Assembly (NCBI GenBank): GCA_023055425.1
Contig: JALGPY010000002.1
Location: 116,634,088 to 116,698,087, forward strand
Length of the DNA: 64,000 nucleotides
DNA from: Linanthus parryae
Taxonomy: Eukaryota; Streptophyta; Magnoliopsida; Ericales; Polemoniaceae
Direction of reading: 5' to 3'
Positions 33,704 through 44,959 of the stretch are shown here, in pieces. A program made the translations under genes and the position numbers. The notes under the pieces were generated by a model that worked only from the letters and a program-made list of their open reading frames with translations, was not told where the DNA came from and did no database searches. The number at the start of each line of letters is the position of its first letter. Within the stretch, counting starts at the first letter, position 1.

Positions 33704-33762
33704 GGTCAATCCGGTCAAACCCGGTCAACCTCGTAACGGTTCCGGTATTCGCGCACCACGTG
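33704..33762 (+). promoter_or_regulatory. cluster of W-box, MYB-like and G-box motifs in the T2 LTR
   Basis: GGTCAA (TTGACC on the other strand, the WRKY W-box) occurs at 33704, 33713 and 33723 with 9- and 10-base spacing. AACGGTT, a MYB-type site, is at 33735 and again at 33768. CACGTG, the G-box, is at 33757-33762. All lie 105-165 bases upstream of the TATA box. They are identical in the right LTR. Stress or defence induction is inferred. Confidence 0.6.
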
Positions 33763-33867
33763 CTCTAACGGTTCCTATATACTCGGGCGAACGTGCCGTT
33801 ATGGTTAAGCTAATTAAGCTGCCATTAATGGGCGCATTAACCACACTACAACGGTCACGTTCTCCAG

Positions 33868-33875
33868 TATATATA
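33868..33875 (+). promoter_or_regulatory. T2 LTR TATA box
   Basis: TATATATA, 199 bases before the LTR end; the same box is at 46074-46081 in the 3' LTR. Transcription of the retroelement RNA would start shortly downstream. Confidence 0.75.
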
Positions 33876-34068
33876 GATCGTCAACCTTTCCATACAAAGG
33901 GAAACACACGGCCATACGCGGCAGCTCTTCCAAACCTCTGTCTCTCTCTCAGACATTGCTACTGACTTACTCTCTCCCTACACACACCCCTATTCTTCCT
34001 GTGCGATATTTGATCCACTACACACGGTGTACACGGAGGTCTCCCCGCCGGAATCTCTTGTACACATT

Positions 34069-34085
34069 TTGGTGAACCCGACGTG
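34069..34085 (+). other. T2 primer binding site
   Basis: TTGGTGAACCCGACGTG, two bases after the LTR end. Identical to the T1 site. The matching tRNA was not identified. Confidence 0.8.
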
Positions 34086-34107
34086 AAACTTACCGGCAAA
34101 AGCAACC

Positions 34108-36721
34108 ATGTCTCAGGAGGATGATGTCAGCAACCGATCGCCTTCCACCGAAACTCCCTCGGGAGACGAGACCCGCCGTACTCCGACGACTCCCGGCGAA
34201 GCACCGACGTTAGAGTCTTTGGATGCCACCGTCCAAAGTCAGGCGAAAGCTCTCAAATCCCAGTCTGCGCAATTAGAACAAATCTTGGCTGTTCTAGGCA
34301 CCCTCGCGCCAAATCCTCCGCCAGCCACCGCTATCCCTCAAGGAGGAGGAACCCCTACTGCTCCAGGATTGGGAGTGCCAGCCACACCTCCCAACCCTCA
34401 TCTGCAGACTCCGCCGTCGGCTGCGCAACTGCCTTCGGTTCAAGGATCAACGGCACAAATGCTGCCTCCTGCTGCTCACGCTCCTCTGCCCTCAGCTTTG
34501 GCGTCCAACCCAACTCTGCAGTACCCTTTGCCTCCCCCAACGATGATCTGGGGAAACGCGGGTACTCAGTATGCTCCCAATCCTCCGGCGGCATATGTAT
34601 CGCCACCGCCTACGGCAACCCCTTCGGCGAATACCGAGGGAAGCATTCCAGAATGCATGACGTCTTTGCAAAAGCGCGTAGACACCATCCTGGCTCATCA
34701 GTCATTCGCGGATACTATTATCCCGAAGTTAGACAATGATCCGCCTATTCCACGAGAAATCTATCTCATGCCTAACCCGGCGGGGTACAAGGCTCCCAAA
34801 TGGGATAAGTTCGAGGACGTCAATGGAAACGCTCATGAGCATGTCATGCGTTTCATCGATGTCATGGGTCCGTACGGAGCCGATCCCAAACTACTGATGC
34901 GAGAGTTCCCAAAATCTCTTGGGAACGTAGCATACAAATGGTAACCGGACATTGGAGGCCGGATCCGTGAAGACTTGGGACGACATGGTCCAAAAGTTCT
35001 ATACCAAGTTCTTTCAAATGGAGGAAAAGGTGACAATGATCCATCTCTCGCGGATGTACCAGAAGCGCGAGGAGGATGGGATCACCTTCATCAAGAAATT
35101 CCGGGCGAAATCCTTGGAGTGCAAAGATCCAATGCCCGAAAGCCGGCTCGTGGAGATATGCCTACAGTGCATGCGAGATGAATACAAAGGTATGCTCATC
35201 AATTTGCAAACACCTACGTTTTCAAAACTAATCGAATGCACGAAGAACATCGAGCCCATAGTCGAGAGACAGAAAAAGAAGAACGCTCCGGAGCGACCTG
35301 CGAGCGGCACCACTTACAAGATCGGAAGGTTCAGCTACAAGCGGGGATGCGAAGCTGGAGTCAATACAGTTTCCCCCCAGAAACAAGCGAAGGTTGTGAA
35401 CTTCGATGTACCGCCTCTGCCATGCTCGGTAGAGGAAGCGAGCGACCTCTGCAAACAGTGGCGCAAGGACGGCGTCCTGCCACCGCTCGAGAAAACACCC
35501 TCCAAGGAGATGGTGAGGGACCCAAAGTGGTGCGAGTACCACGGCAAGATCATGCATCCCACGGCCGAGTGCAAGAAACTCAGGTTCGCCTTCGATCAGA
35601 AAATGAAGAACGGCGAGCTAATCGTCAGCGACAACAGGAAGGACGTGCGCAACAACCCACTTCCTGCCCATACAGAGTCAGGCTCGAAAGGCAAAGAGGT
35701 CGCCATGATCTCGATCGTAGACTTGGAGGAAGTCGCAGAGGATGGTCTACCCATCATTGCTGAGGTCCATCAAGACGAAGATTATAGCATGGACACGGAG
35801 GATGAACGTGCCGACCGCATGAAAGGGTCGCACGGCTTCAACAAATTCTTCCATGAGATGAATTTCTCCGAGAGGTGCCGGACTGATATGACAAAATCAA
35901 TCTTAAGGATAGCGGAGGACTACGAGGAGGACCTCGTGGTCTCCAACGGGAAAGTCATCAGGGCGTCTCGTTCCACAGAAAAGATCATGACCTTTTCTGC
36001 CAGCGACAAGAAGACGGATGCGAGTCACCAGAGGCCTCTGTACGTGACCGCCATCATCAATGGCGTCGAATTCAAGCGAGCATTCGTCGATGGCGGAGCA
36101 GCGGTCAACGTTGTTCCACTCCACACACTAAAGCTAGCAGGGATCCCCGAGCACAAGGTAGTCAAACGTCCATCTCCACTGGTGGGATTCGGGAGCGACT
36201 CTAGAATGACGATCGGATGGATCCGCCTGGGTGTCCAGATTGGCAAGATCAAGTGCTCGGCGAAGTTCTATGTCATAGACGCGAACACCACATACCACAT
36301 GATCATAGGTCGAGCCTGGATTCATCGCTTCGACGCAGTCTCTTCGATGGCTCACCAGGTTATGAAAGCTATCTGGAACGACAGAATTGTCGAGATACCG
36401 GCTTCGACTAACCCGTTCAACTTGGACGAAGCACATCTCAGCGAGGCGGTGTGGTTCACTGAGATGGCGGACGAGCAAACACCCGGGCCTTTTAACCCTA
36501 CTCCTTTACCTCTCTGGGAGGACATCAAGGACCAGTCACCTGCGGGCGTGATGGTGACAAGGGAAGATGCCAAGGAAAAGCCGCCTGCACGCGAAGAGGC
36601 GCCACGTATCGCATATCATCGAAAGAATGTGTACACCTTGAAGAGGATCGCAAAGCATGACCCCGAGGGCAAGGAGATAGAGAGCTTCTACGCCAATGGG
36701 AAGAAATGCTATCGCATATGA
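34108..36721 (+). pseudogene. T2 gag-protease, one frameshift
   Basis: Frame one (34108-34944, start MSQEDDVSNRSPSTE, 41 bases after the LTR) is a proline/alanine-rich N-terminus and the first half of the gag core (EHVMRFIDVMGP, KSLGNVAYKW). An extra base in TGGTAACC creates TAA at 34942. The rest continues at 34952 in the next frame: SVKTWDDMVQKFYTKFFQME, a Cys-His finger-like CEYHGKIMHPTAECKKL near residue 190, then the aspartic protease (AFVDGGAAVNVVPL; YHMIIGRAWIHRF) at residues about 365-480. It ends at TGA 36719. T1 lacks the extra base. Gag forms the particle and the protease processes the polyprotein. Confidence 0.9.
36719..36721 (+). other. in-frame TGA between protease and RT
   Basis: CGCATA-TGA-AGGTGCGCGGGG: the frame before and after the TGA is the same (next ATG at 36734). 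T1 has CGCATC-TGA-AGGTGCGTGGGG at the homologous place (12410-12386, minus). Conservation in two divergent copies suggests a functional boundary, by readthrough, re-initiation or splicing. Confidence 0.75.
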
Positions 36722-36733
36722 AGGTGCGCGGGG

Positions 36734-39700
36734 ATGTCCTCACACGGGCATGGGGATGTCCCTGAGCAAATCAATCAAATCGAGCAAGTCGCGCTAACGG
36801 AAGAGCCTACACAAGGCACTCCAGACGAGAAACTCAAAGAAGCGCCTGAATGCATGGAAGACAGGCCAAGACCGCAAAAGCAAGAGCTAAAGGAAGTGTT
36901 CCTCAGCCTGAACGAGGAAAAGAAAAGGCCAGTCTTCCTGAGCGCGGACCTCACAAGCGAAGAGGAACAAGGACTGCTGCAGCTCCTAACTGAGTACAAG
37001 GACGTGTTCGCATGGGAATATGATGAGATGCCAGGTCTGGATACAAGCATCACCATGCACCGTTTAGACATCATCCCAGGGTCTAAACCGGTCAAGCAAA
37101 GCACCAGAAGCTTCAGGCCAGAACTCAACGTGAAGATCAAGCAGGAGATTGTCAAACTCCTAGATGCCAAGTTCATAGAGCCAAATCATCATCCCACATG
37201 GCTGGCCAACATCGTGCCGGTGGTGAAAAAGAACGGACAGCTTCGCATCTGCGTGGACTTCCGAGATCTCAATCGCTTCTGCCCTAAGGACGATTTCCCA
37301 CTGCCCAACATCGATTTGCTTATCGATTCAACAGCAGGCCATCGCATGTTCAGTTTCATGGACGGTTTCAGCGGGTACAATCAAATCAAGATGGATCCCG
37401 AAGATGCGCGGAAAACTGCATTCATCACTCCTGTGGGGGTATTCAACTACACGGTAATGCCGTTCGGTCTTAAGAACGCGGGCGCAACCTATCAGCGGGC
37501 CATGATGGCTCTGTTCCACGACATGATGCACAAAGAGGTGGAATTCTACGTGGATGACCTGGTGGTTAAAACCAAGCACGAAGCGGATCACCTTGCAGAC
37601 CTGCGAAAGGTGTTCAACAGATGCAGAAGCTTTCAACTGAAAATGAACCCCATGAAATGCGCGTTCGGCGTGACCTCGGGGAAGTTCTTGGGATGCGTGG
37701 TCCATCGCCAAGGGATCGAGCCTGACCCTGCGAAAGTGTCAGCCATCACCAGCATGACGCCACCCCATAACCAAAGTACCTTGAAAACATTCTTGGGAAA
37801 ACTGTCGTACCTGCGGAGATTCATCCCAGCAATTGCAGAAATCACATGCTGTTTCAGCACTCTTCTCAAGAAGGACGCCGCGTACAACTGGGCTCCGGAC
37901 CACGAAGCTGCATTCGAAAAGCTGAAAGAGCTGCTCACGTCCTCAAAGATAATGATCGCGCCCCAGCTGGGATCACCGCTTCTGCTATATCTCACATCAA
38001 CAAAAGATCTATAGGAGCACTCTTGGCTCAGGAGTATGAAGGCCAAGAGAGGCCCATCTACTATATCTCTCGCATTGTGCAGCCTGCTGAATCAAGGTAC
38101 ACAGACATCGAACGTCATTGCCTTGCTTTATTCTTTGTGATAGAAAAGTTGAGACACTATTTTGCATCACACAAAGTAGTGGTGGTCACCAAGAGCGACC
38201 CCATAAGATACTTGCTAACTCACACTACTCCGGGTGGGAGACTGGCGAAATGGTACATGACCATCTCTCAATACGATATCACATGCGTGAAACCAAGAGC
38301 GATCAAGTCGCAGGTGGTAGCGGATCTGTTGGCACAGTTTCCCGACAACAGCCACGAACCTGTGATCGAAGAAGAGCTCGAAGGCCCTGAAATCTACGCA
38401 ATCGACGTGCCCTATTGGACCCTCCACTTCGACGGTTCGTCAACCAGGAAAGGCGGAGGCATTGGGATAGTCTTGACAAAACCAGATGGGGAAGTCATAC
38501 AGATGTCCGCAAAGCTCAACTTCGCAGTCACAAACAACGAAGCGGAATACGAAACTCTCATCGTGGGGCTCCATGCGGCAAAAGCCTTGGAAGTGAGCAA
38601 CTTAACAGTCATGGGAGATTCCAAGCTGATTGTTAAGCAAGCCTCGAGCGAATATGGTTTGAAGGAGATCAACCTCCTGTCTTATCGTACCCTAGTACAG
38701 AAACTGATGCAACAATTCTGCGATGTGAAGTACGAACACAAGCCTCGAGCAGACAACAGGCACGCAGACGCCTTAGCAACTCTGGGATCTAAGGTCAGCA
38801 TAGACAAATGCCCTGCAAGGATTTCCATCGAGGTGCGAACATCGTCGGCATTAACAGAAGATGCGTGCGACGACGAACACATGAATGATGCAGACTGGCG
38901 GAAAGCAATCTTGCAAGCCATTACGAAAGGCACCAGCAGCGAAAGCTGGGCACTCACAAAAGGATACTGCATCCACGACAACACCCTTTACTACAAGGGT
39001 CCTGGAGGAATACTCATGCGGTGTGTCTCCGAGCAAGAGGGACAACAGCTGTTAGAAAAGATTCACCAACACGCTTGCGGAGAAAGCGAGGTGTCAATCT
39101 ACAGAAAGGCTCAGAGATATGGCATTCATTGGCCAGGCATGTCAACAGCCGCATCCCTGATACAAGGGAAGTGCGAAAGTTGCGCGCTAATCAAAGACTC
39201 TCTACTCGTCGCCCTAACCGATGACGACGCGGACTGGAGGAAGCCACTGTTTGATTTCCTCACCCACGGCACCATGCCCGAATCGAGAAAAGAGGCCGAA
39301 AAGTTGAAAAGGAAAGCGTCTCGATACGTGGTACAGGAAAACCTGCTTTGGCGAAGAGGTCACGAGGGCAACTTGCTGCGATGTCTAGACAGCAGAGAAG
39401 CACAAGAAGTCATGGACCTTTCTCATCAGGTGGAGCATCAAGGAGGTGCAAAATTATGCAGACAGCTCCTCTCAATCGGATACTTCTGGCCCACAATGGA
39501 AGTCGATTGCCGCACCAAAGTGCGACGCTGCCAAGAATGCCAATTCAAAGGGAACCTAGTGCACGCTCCTGCCGTGGATTTACATGCATTAGGGACGCCA
39601 TGGCCATTTCACACATGGGCACTGGACTTCATCGGTCCCATCCGACCGACGTCGCATGGGAACCATTTCATTCTCACCGCAACCGAGTTGTTCACCAAGT

Positions 39701-40458
39701 GGGTGGAAGCAATACCACTAAAGACGGCAAATGCGCTGGCTGTGGTCAATTTCATTCAGGAAAGCATCGTATGCAGGTTCGGAATTCCAAACACCATTCT
39801 TTCAGATAACGGTACTCCTTTTGTTAATCGCCATGTAGCTGCGAAATTAGCGGAGTACAATGTCAGGCAGATATGTTCTACCCCTTACTACCCAAAGGGA
39901 AACGGACAAGCCGAAGCGACTAACAAGACGCTGTTGAGAATATTGAGCAAAATGGTCGCAGACGACCACAAGAAGTGGGCCGACTCTCTAAGCATAGCTC
40001 TGTGGGCCTACAGAACTTCTCCAAGGACACCCACAGGGGCCTCGCCATTTCTACTGTGTTATGGGGCCGAAGCTGTGGTACCTGCGGAGGTTAGAGTCAA
40101 TTCGGCAAGGCTGGCCTTCCACGCACTCTATGAAAATCAACGCGATCATGACTTAATCTTGCTGGAAGAAAAGCGAGAAAAAGCCAAAAGGACTAACAAG
40201 CGGTACCAGGAAAGAATCGCTCGCGCCTACAACAAGACAGTCCAGCGAAGGGATTTCGTAGTCGGAGACTTGGTCTTGCGCGCATCCGACCACTGCATGC
40301 GAGAAGCAACTCACCCAAAGTTCGCAGCTAATTGGGAAGGACCCTTCGAAGTCACGGAAGTCTTCGATAGCGGCTACTGCAGCATACGAAGGTTGCACGG
40401 CACAACCTCAACTCCCAGTTCAATCAACATGCGCTGGATCAAGAAGTACTATCCCTGA
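36734..40458 (+). pseudogene. T2 RT-RNase H-RNase H-integrase, one frameshift
   Basis: The RT (about 37110-37720) has VDFRDLNRFCPKDDFPLP, the FSGYNQIKM block and catalytic YVDD at 37547-37558. A base lost in an A run near 38005 gives TAG at 38012; the frame resumes as SIGALLAQEYEGQERPIYYI. The Ty3-type RNase H ends near 38340. A second RNase H follows (LHFDGSSTRKGGG, NNEAEYETL, VMGDSKLIVKQAS, ADNRHADALA), 38403-38800. Two zinc-binding modules (38890-39200; 39220-39550) precede the integrase core with its D, D, E in ALDFIGP, LSDNGTPF and GQAEATNK. The tail ends WIKKYYP. It copies RNA into DNA and inserts it in the nucleus. Confidence 0.93.
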
Positions 40459-40675
40459 CTTCTCTCATTTCATACGTTTTATGATAACGTGCTTAATGTC
40501 TCATGTGGCTATGATTTACGCAATCTCCTCTCCCATATGAGAGGATTGTAATCCCATCTCTCCCATATGAGAGCGTTATAATAAAAGAATTCTCCCAAAT
40601 GAGAAGTTCATATTTCTAGCTGTTTATGTTGCTCTATTTAATTTATTATTACTGTTAACAATGGTTCATTCGCTG

Positions 40676-41800
40676 CAATAGCAATCCATACAAACTGCGA
40701 TCTTAATTGATCATCTAAGCCTATCTCTACGATAGCAGCTAATGCAAACTGCGATCTTAAGTGATCATCTAAGCCTATCTCTACGATAGCAGCTAATGCG
40801 AAACGCGATCTTAAGTGATCATCTAAGCCTATCTCTACGATAGCAGCTAATGCGAAATGCGATCTTAAGTGATCATCTAAGCCTATCTCTACGATAGCAG
40901 CTAATGCGAAACGCGATCTTAAGTGATCATCTAAGCCTATCTCTACGATAGCAGCCAAATGCGAACGCGATCTTAAGTGATCATCTAAGCCTATCTCTAC
41001 GATAGCAGCTAATGCAAATGCGATCTTAAGTGATCATGTAAAGCCTATCTCTAACGATAGCAGCTAATGCAAATGCGATCTTAAGTGATCGTCTAAAAGC
41101 CTATCTCTCACGGTAGCAGCCAACTCAAATGCGATCTTAACTGATCATATAAAGCCTATCTCTTACAATAGCAGCCAAGCGCAAATGCGATCTTAATTGA
41201 TCACGTAAAGCCTATCTCTTACGATAGCAGCCAAACGCAAATGCGATCTTAACTGATCATCTAAAGCCTATCTCTCACGGTAGCAGCCATTCAAATGAGA
41301 TCTTAATTGATCATGTAAAGCCTATCTCTTACGATAGCAGCCAAACGCGAATGCGATCTTAACTGATCATCTAAAGCCTATCTCTCACGGTAGCAGCCAA
41401 TTCAAATGCGATCTTAATTGATCTTGTAAAGCCTATCTCTTACGATAGCAGCCAAACGCAAATGCGATCTCAATTGATCATCTAAGCCTATCTCTCAAGA
41501 TAGCGGTCTATACAAGTGCGATCTCAAGCCTATCTGTTACGGTAGTGACTTGTACACAAAATGATTTTACCTGATCTTCTCAAGCCTATCTGTTACGATA
41601 GCAACTTATATGCAAAGTGATTTTAGTTGATCACCCAAGCCTCTGTTACGATGGCAACGCATGCGCAAAGAGAGCAATTTATGCGAGAAACAATCTCAAG
41701 CAGTTCGCTAATAAAGCCTATCTTTTGTGATAGCAGTTTGCACCACTTAATGATCTTAATTGATCTGCTAAAGACTATCTGTTACGATAGCAATGTTGTG
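40676..41800 (+). repeat. T2 minisatellite, about 20 units of ~54-57 bp
   Basis: Each unit carries AAGCCTATCTCTACGATAGC, then AGC-AA(T/C)GC and GCGATCTTAA-TGATCAT. The first five are almost identical at 54-57 bp; units toward the right diverge. TATCT…AGATA-like and GATCTTAA-TGATC parts are self-complementary. A 106-codon minus-strand frame over it (40958-40638) is only the translation of the repeat (AAIVEIGLDDHLRS). It lies directly downstream of pol, as in T1. Confidence 0.93.
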
Positions 41801-43253
41801 AACATGATCTTAAATGGTTTGCAACGGCCAACTGCAAGACCATCCGCCGAGATGGCAAAGCTGCGAAGATACGATCTCTAACGATCTCACGAAACACCCG
41901 CGAATCAATATATCGCAGATGCGAAACAATTACATAGCATTATGCAAGGCGAAATATGCCGAAACGCATGCGAAATTGTATTCTGTTGTAAAGAGACAGC
42001 AGATAATACAGAAAGCTATTTATCATTACGAGTCAAATGACTTACAATTTATCTGTCTAGATAGCAGCTTACAAGCGAAAAGCTCGAATGTAACTACGCA
42101 GCCAACATGGCTTACAATACATTCGAAAAATGGCTGGTAAGTCAGCAGAGACACAGTACGGAAACCCGGACTGCAAAGGATGAACCCACCGGTTTCAAAA
42201 ACCGGCTACGCAACGCCCAGATCTGCGGGTGAACATCTGTAGCAGAGGGGATCTTGCTCTAAAAGAGCCACATGAAGCCATACGCTCGAGATCCCGCTAT
42301 CCGACAAGACCGTTGTCAGATATGCACCCCATAACATTTGCCCAAGGAGCCACCGGTTCCGGCGATCCACAGGCAAGCAGAAGCTCCAAAGGGCAAGGGC
42401 TCCTTGTAGACGGGGATGAACGCGACGGTTCGTCATCCCGAGCTCACAAACGTGAAAGTGACGGATTCTTCTCCGGAGATGCTGAAGAAGAATTCCGCCG
42501 TTCATTACGAGACGGTAGCACGGTCACTACGGCGCTGCACCTCACCACGAGGCGGCCGGAAACATGACCTGCACACATAATACACGAAGAAATTTCTTCG
42601 AACACGCATAAGATATTATCTGCATCTTCTTTATGATGGTTATAAAGAGCAATAAGCCTCATAAAGTGGATCTTGGAAACTATTTCTATAGCACAAAGCG
42701 CAAACTCAGGATTCAAAACTTGAAGTTGCCATGAATCAACGAAAAACAAGCGTTGAAGCCAGCAGTCGTAAGGACTCACGGCAAAGCACATGTTTGGGAT
42801 GAAGAACCCAAATAGCAAAGACAGGGTTTATATAGACCCGGTACAGACTCTTCGGTTGCCTAAGATGAGTCAGCAAAATTCAAAAAGAGGGTAAGTTCAA
42901 TCACTTACGCCTTGAAAAGCGGTAACAATCAATTACCCTACTAAAGGCTACGACGATTCAGTTGCGTATCCTAATAAATGACGGATAGTCATGATTCGGA
43001 TGGACTTCCCAACGGAAGCGTGCTTATCTGCCGAGAAATTAGCGCGAAAATCAAGCAGAGAATCAATTGCTGATGTCATAATTGGATATGCACAGAAATG
43101 TCCAATCAAATCCCAGAAAAGGGCAAAACGGGAAAATTCATTGTTCTTGTTAAAAAAAAAGGGGGAGAAACCCTAGAAACATTACATTAATGTTCAAGAT
43201 ATTACATTAATGTTTCAGCTATTTTTCGAACTATTTTTGCAAGATTCGAAAAA
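41801..43253. other. T2 spacer between minisatellite and antisense gene
   Basis: Contains a 112-codon plus-strand frame at 42229-42567, hydrophilic and serine/arginine-rich (no known domain). The run AAAAAAAAAGGGGGAG at 43152-43167 is purine-rich and could act as an internal polypurine tract. The 3' ends of the pol transcript and of the antisense gene probably fall here. Confidence 0.45.
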
Positions 43254-44959
43254 TCAAAGCAAATTCTTGATTAAGGAGTCTTGGGGCGCGAACTGCTCGC
43301 TCAGCTTCTCCACCTGTTCCACTTCTTGCTTCAGTAGCTCGCATCTAGCATTCATCTCATGATACAGCCTCAGAGCTTCATCAACCTTTTGCTTCTGCTG
43401 CTCCACCTTCTGCATCTCGACTGCGAGATTCTGGTGACCGAGTTTCAAAGTTACGGCCGCGCGGATCAGTGTGACTCTGTCCTTAAGAAACTTAAAGCCC
43501 ATTCTGCCTTGGACTTTGGTCACGAGTTTTTGGCACATGCCACATAGCAGTTCAGCACTCTGGACCGAAATGGTCGCAGGCGTAGCCGCAGACAGCTGCT
43601 CCAGTATCCAAATGGCTTCAGTGAGGAACAGCCTCCTGTCAAAGGGCCCGATCTCCAGAGATCTCACAAACGAGCGAGGGTACCTGAGACGCATTCGAAC
43701 CACCCAGTCTACGTCGGTTTGCTTCAAACCTGAGGAGATGTCAAAGATAAGTTATGATGTCAAAAATTCGCAAGCGAATAATGTGACGCGCGAACAGTAA
43801 AGCTCTACTTACCAGTTCCTTCCAGAATCTCATGAAGAGAAGGAATGCGCGCTGCAGGGGCGGTTGAAGACTGTCCTCGCTCCATGGCTCTCCTATCAGC
43901 TGCGAGCTCTAATCTCTCGTAGTCGGGAGGAAGAATGTAGGCCGCGCCAGCTGCGACTACATTCCCAACCTGCGAGCCCCAAAAGCTCCACGCAGGAATG
44001 GGTGCCTCTGACTCAGTCATTGCCGGAGGTGAAGAGACAGCCGTAGTCGCTTGTCGAAGGACACTCTCGGATGCGGAAGCATTAGCAGCAGTTGTCCTTA
44101 CTTCGTCAGCACTAGCATGGACATCTTCATCCATCAACACAGTGTCAGCTCTAGCATCGTCGGAAAGCTCGATGATGTCCTCACGAGGCACACCCGTGTG
44201 GTCAGCAGCTGCGACGGGCTTCTCGGTGTGGGAGCTCGGAATTGGAACATAGGACGCAGAAGGCTGACTTCTCTGCTCCAGCTCAGGTTCCTCAGCATGA
44301 CCTGCGACATTAGATGCGATGATATGAGGTAACTTGCGCTATAAGTTATTCTGCTATCTTTACTAAAGCTAAGAATAAGCACCTCCGCGCGAAGGTGGGA
44401 TTGAGGTATCTTCGTCATACACTAAGGACGTGGAACCATGCCCTATCAGTGTATCCTCACTAAGCAAGTCTGTAAGAGGAGCGTGACCTGGGATGCGAAT
44501 AAACCAGTCATGACTTTGCCTCAAGTTGCTAAAGCCTAGTACATGCGTATCACTCAGAAGATTACCTGAAGGTTCTCCGCATTTGTCTACTAACCAACGG
44601 CGAATGTCAGCCTTTGACACACCATGCTTTAATGCACCCACAATAACATCTCTATAAGTTACCGCGAGATTGAAGATCTCACCTTTGTCGCCGCCTGCGA
44701 TTTCCTCGAAATCCGCTTGAACTTGCCCCAATCGAACTACATCCTCGGAACCAACCCACTCGAGCAGGGCTGAGTTAACTGGGCGAGTCAACGTCAGTAA
44801 TCGCTCAACGGGAACAGGATCAGGCATTCTCTTCGCCTTTATCCTCGCATGGTAGAAATCTTTGCCGCCTAAGAAGGGGGCTTTTCGCCACAAGGCCTGC
44901 GGAAGGTCGGGTATCTCTTCATCTTCCTTGACGGGTCTGGTTACTCTTGTCTTGGCCAT
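43254..44959 (-). CDS. T2 antisense accessory gene, three exons, 513 codons
   Basis: Exon 1 44959-44383 (ATG of MAKTRVTRPVKEDEEIPDLP), exon 2 44301-43813, exon 3 43729-43254. Introns are GT…AG (GCGGAG/GTGCTT…GTCGCAG/GT; GAACTG/GTAAGT…CTCCTCAG/GT) and both are phase 1; the exons sum to 1542 bases, a whole number of codons including the stop. A TTTTTTTTGCTCTTTCGCAG acceptor two bases before the ATG suggests a further 5' UTR intron. Residues about 115-150 (LAVTYRDVIVGALKHGVSK, RRWLVDKCGEPS) are the best-conserved block with T1. Exon 3 ends in a likely coiled coil (QKVEQQKQKVDEALRLYHEM). No known domain; antisense extra frames of Tat elements are a known class of unknown role. Confidence 0.75.

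Larger units (their letters stand above)
33441..34066 (+). repeat. T2 5' LTR
   Basis: Begins TGTAGATACTGCTTTCTGAC, ends CTCTTGTACACA. Differences from the 3' LTR: G/A in AGAGCCC, T/C in TAAGCTGCC, T/G in CAGCTCTTCC, A/C in GCGATATTTG. A TATATATA box at 33868-33875 marks the likely promoter. Confidence 0.96.

Noticed and set aside
36134..37711. Long minus-strand frames opposite T2 pol
   Set aside because: Shadows of the coding strand; they contain no known motifs and no splice structure, unlike the gene at 43254-44959.
40638..40958. 106-codon minus frame with an 18-residue repeat
   Set aside because: It follows exactly the 54-bp minisatellite, lacks conservation in T1 and reads out of the pol/antisense gene design.
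40676..41800. Regular repeats that could suggest a CRISPR array
   Set aside because: Units are contiguous with no unique spacers, in a plant retrotransposon.
42229..42567. 112-codon plus frame in T2 as a further gene
   Set aside because: No domain, no splice or start evidence and no counterpart seen in T1.
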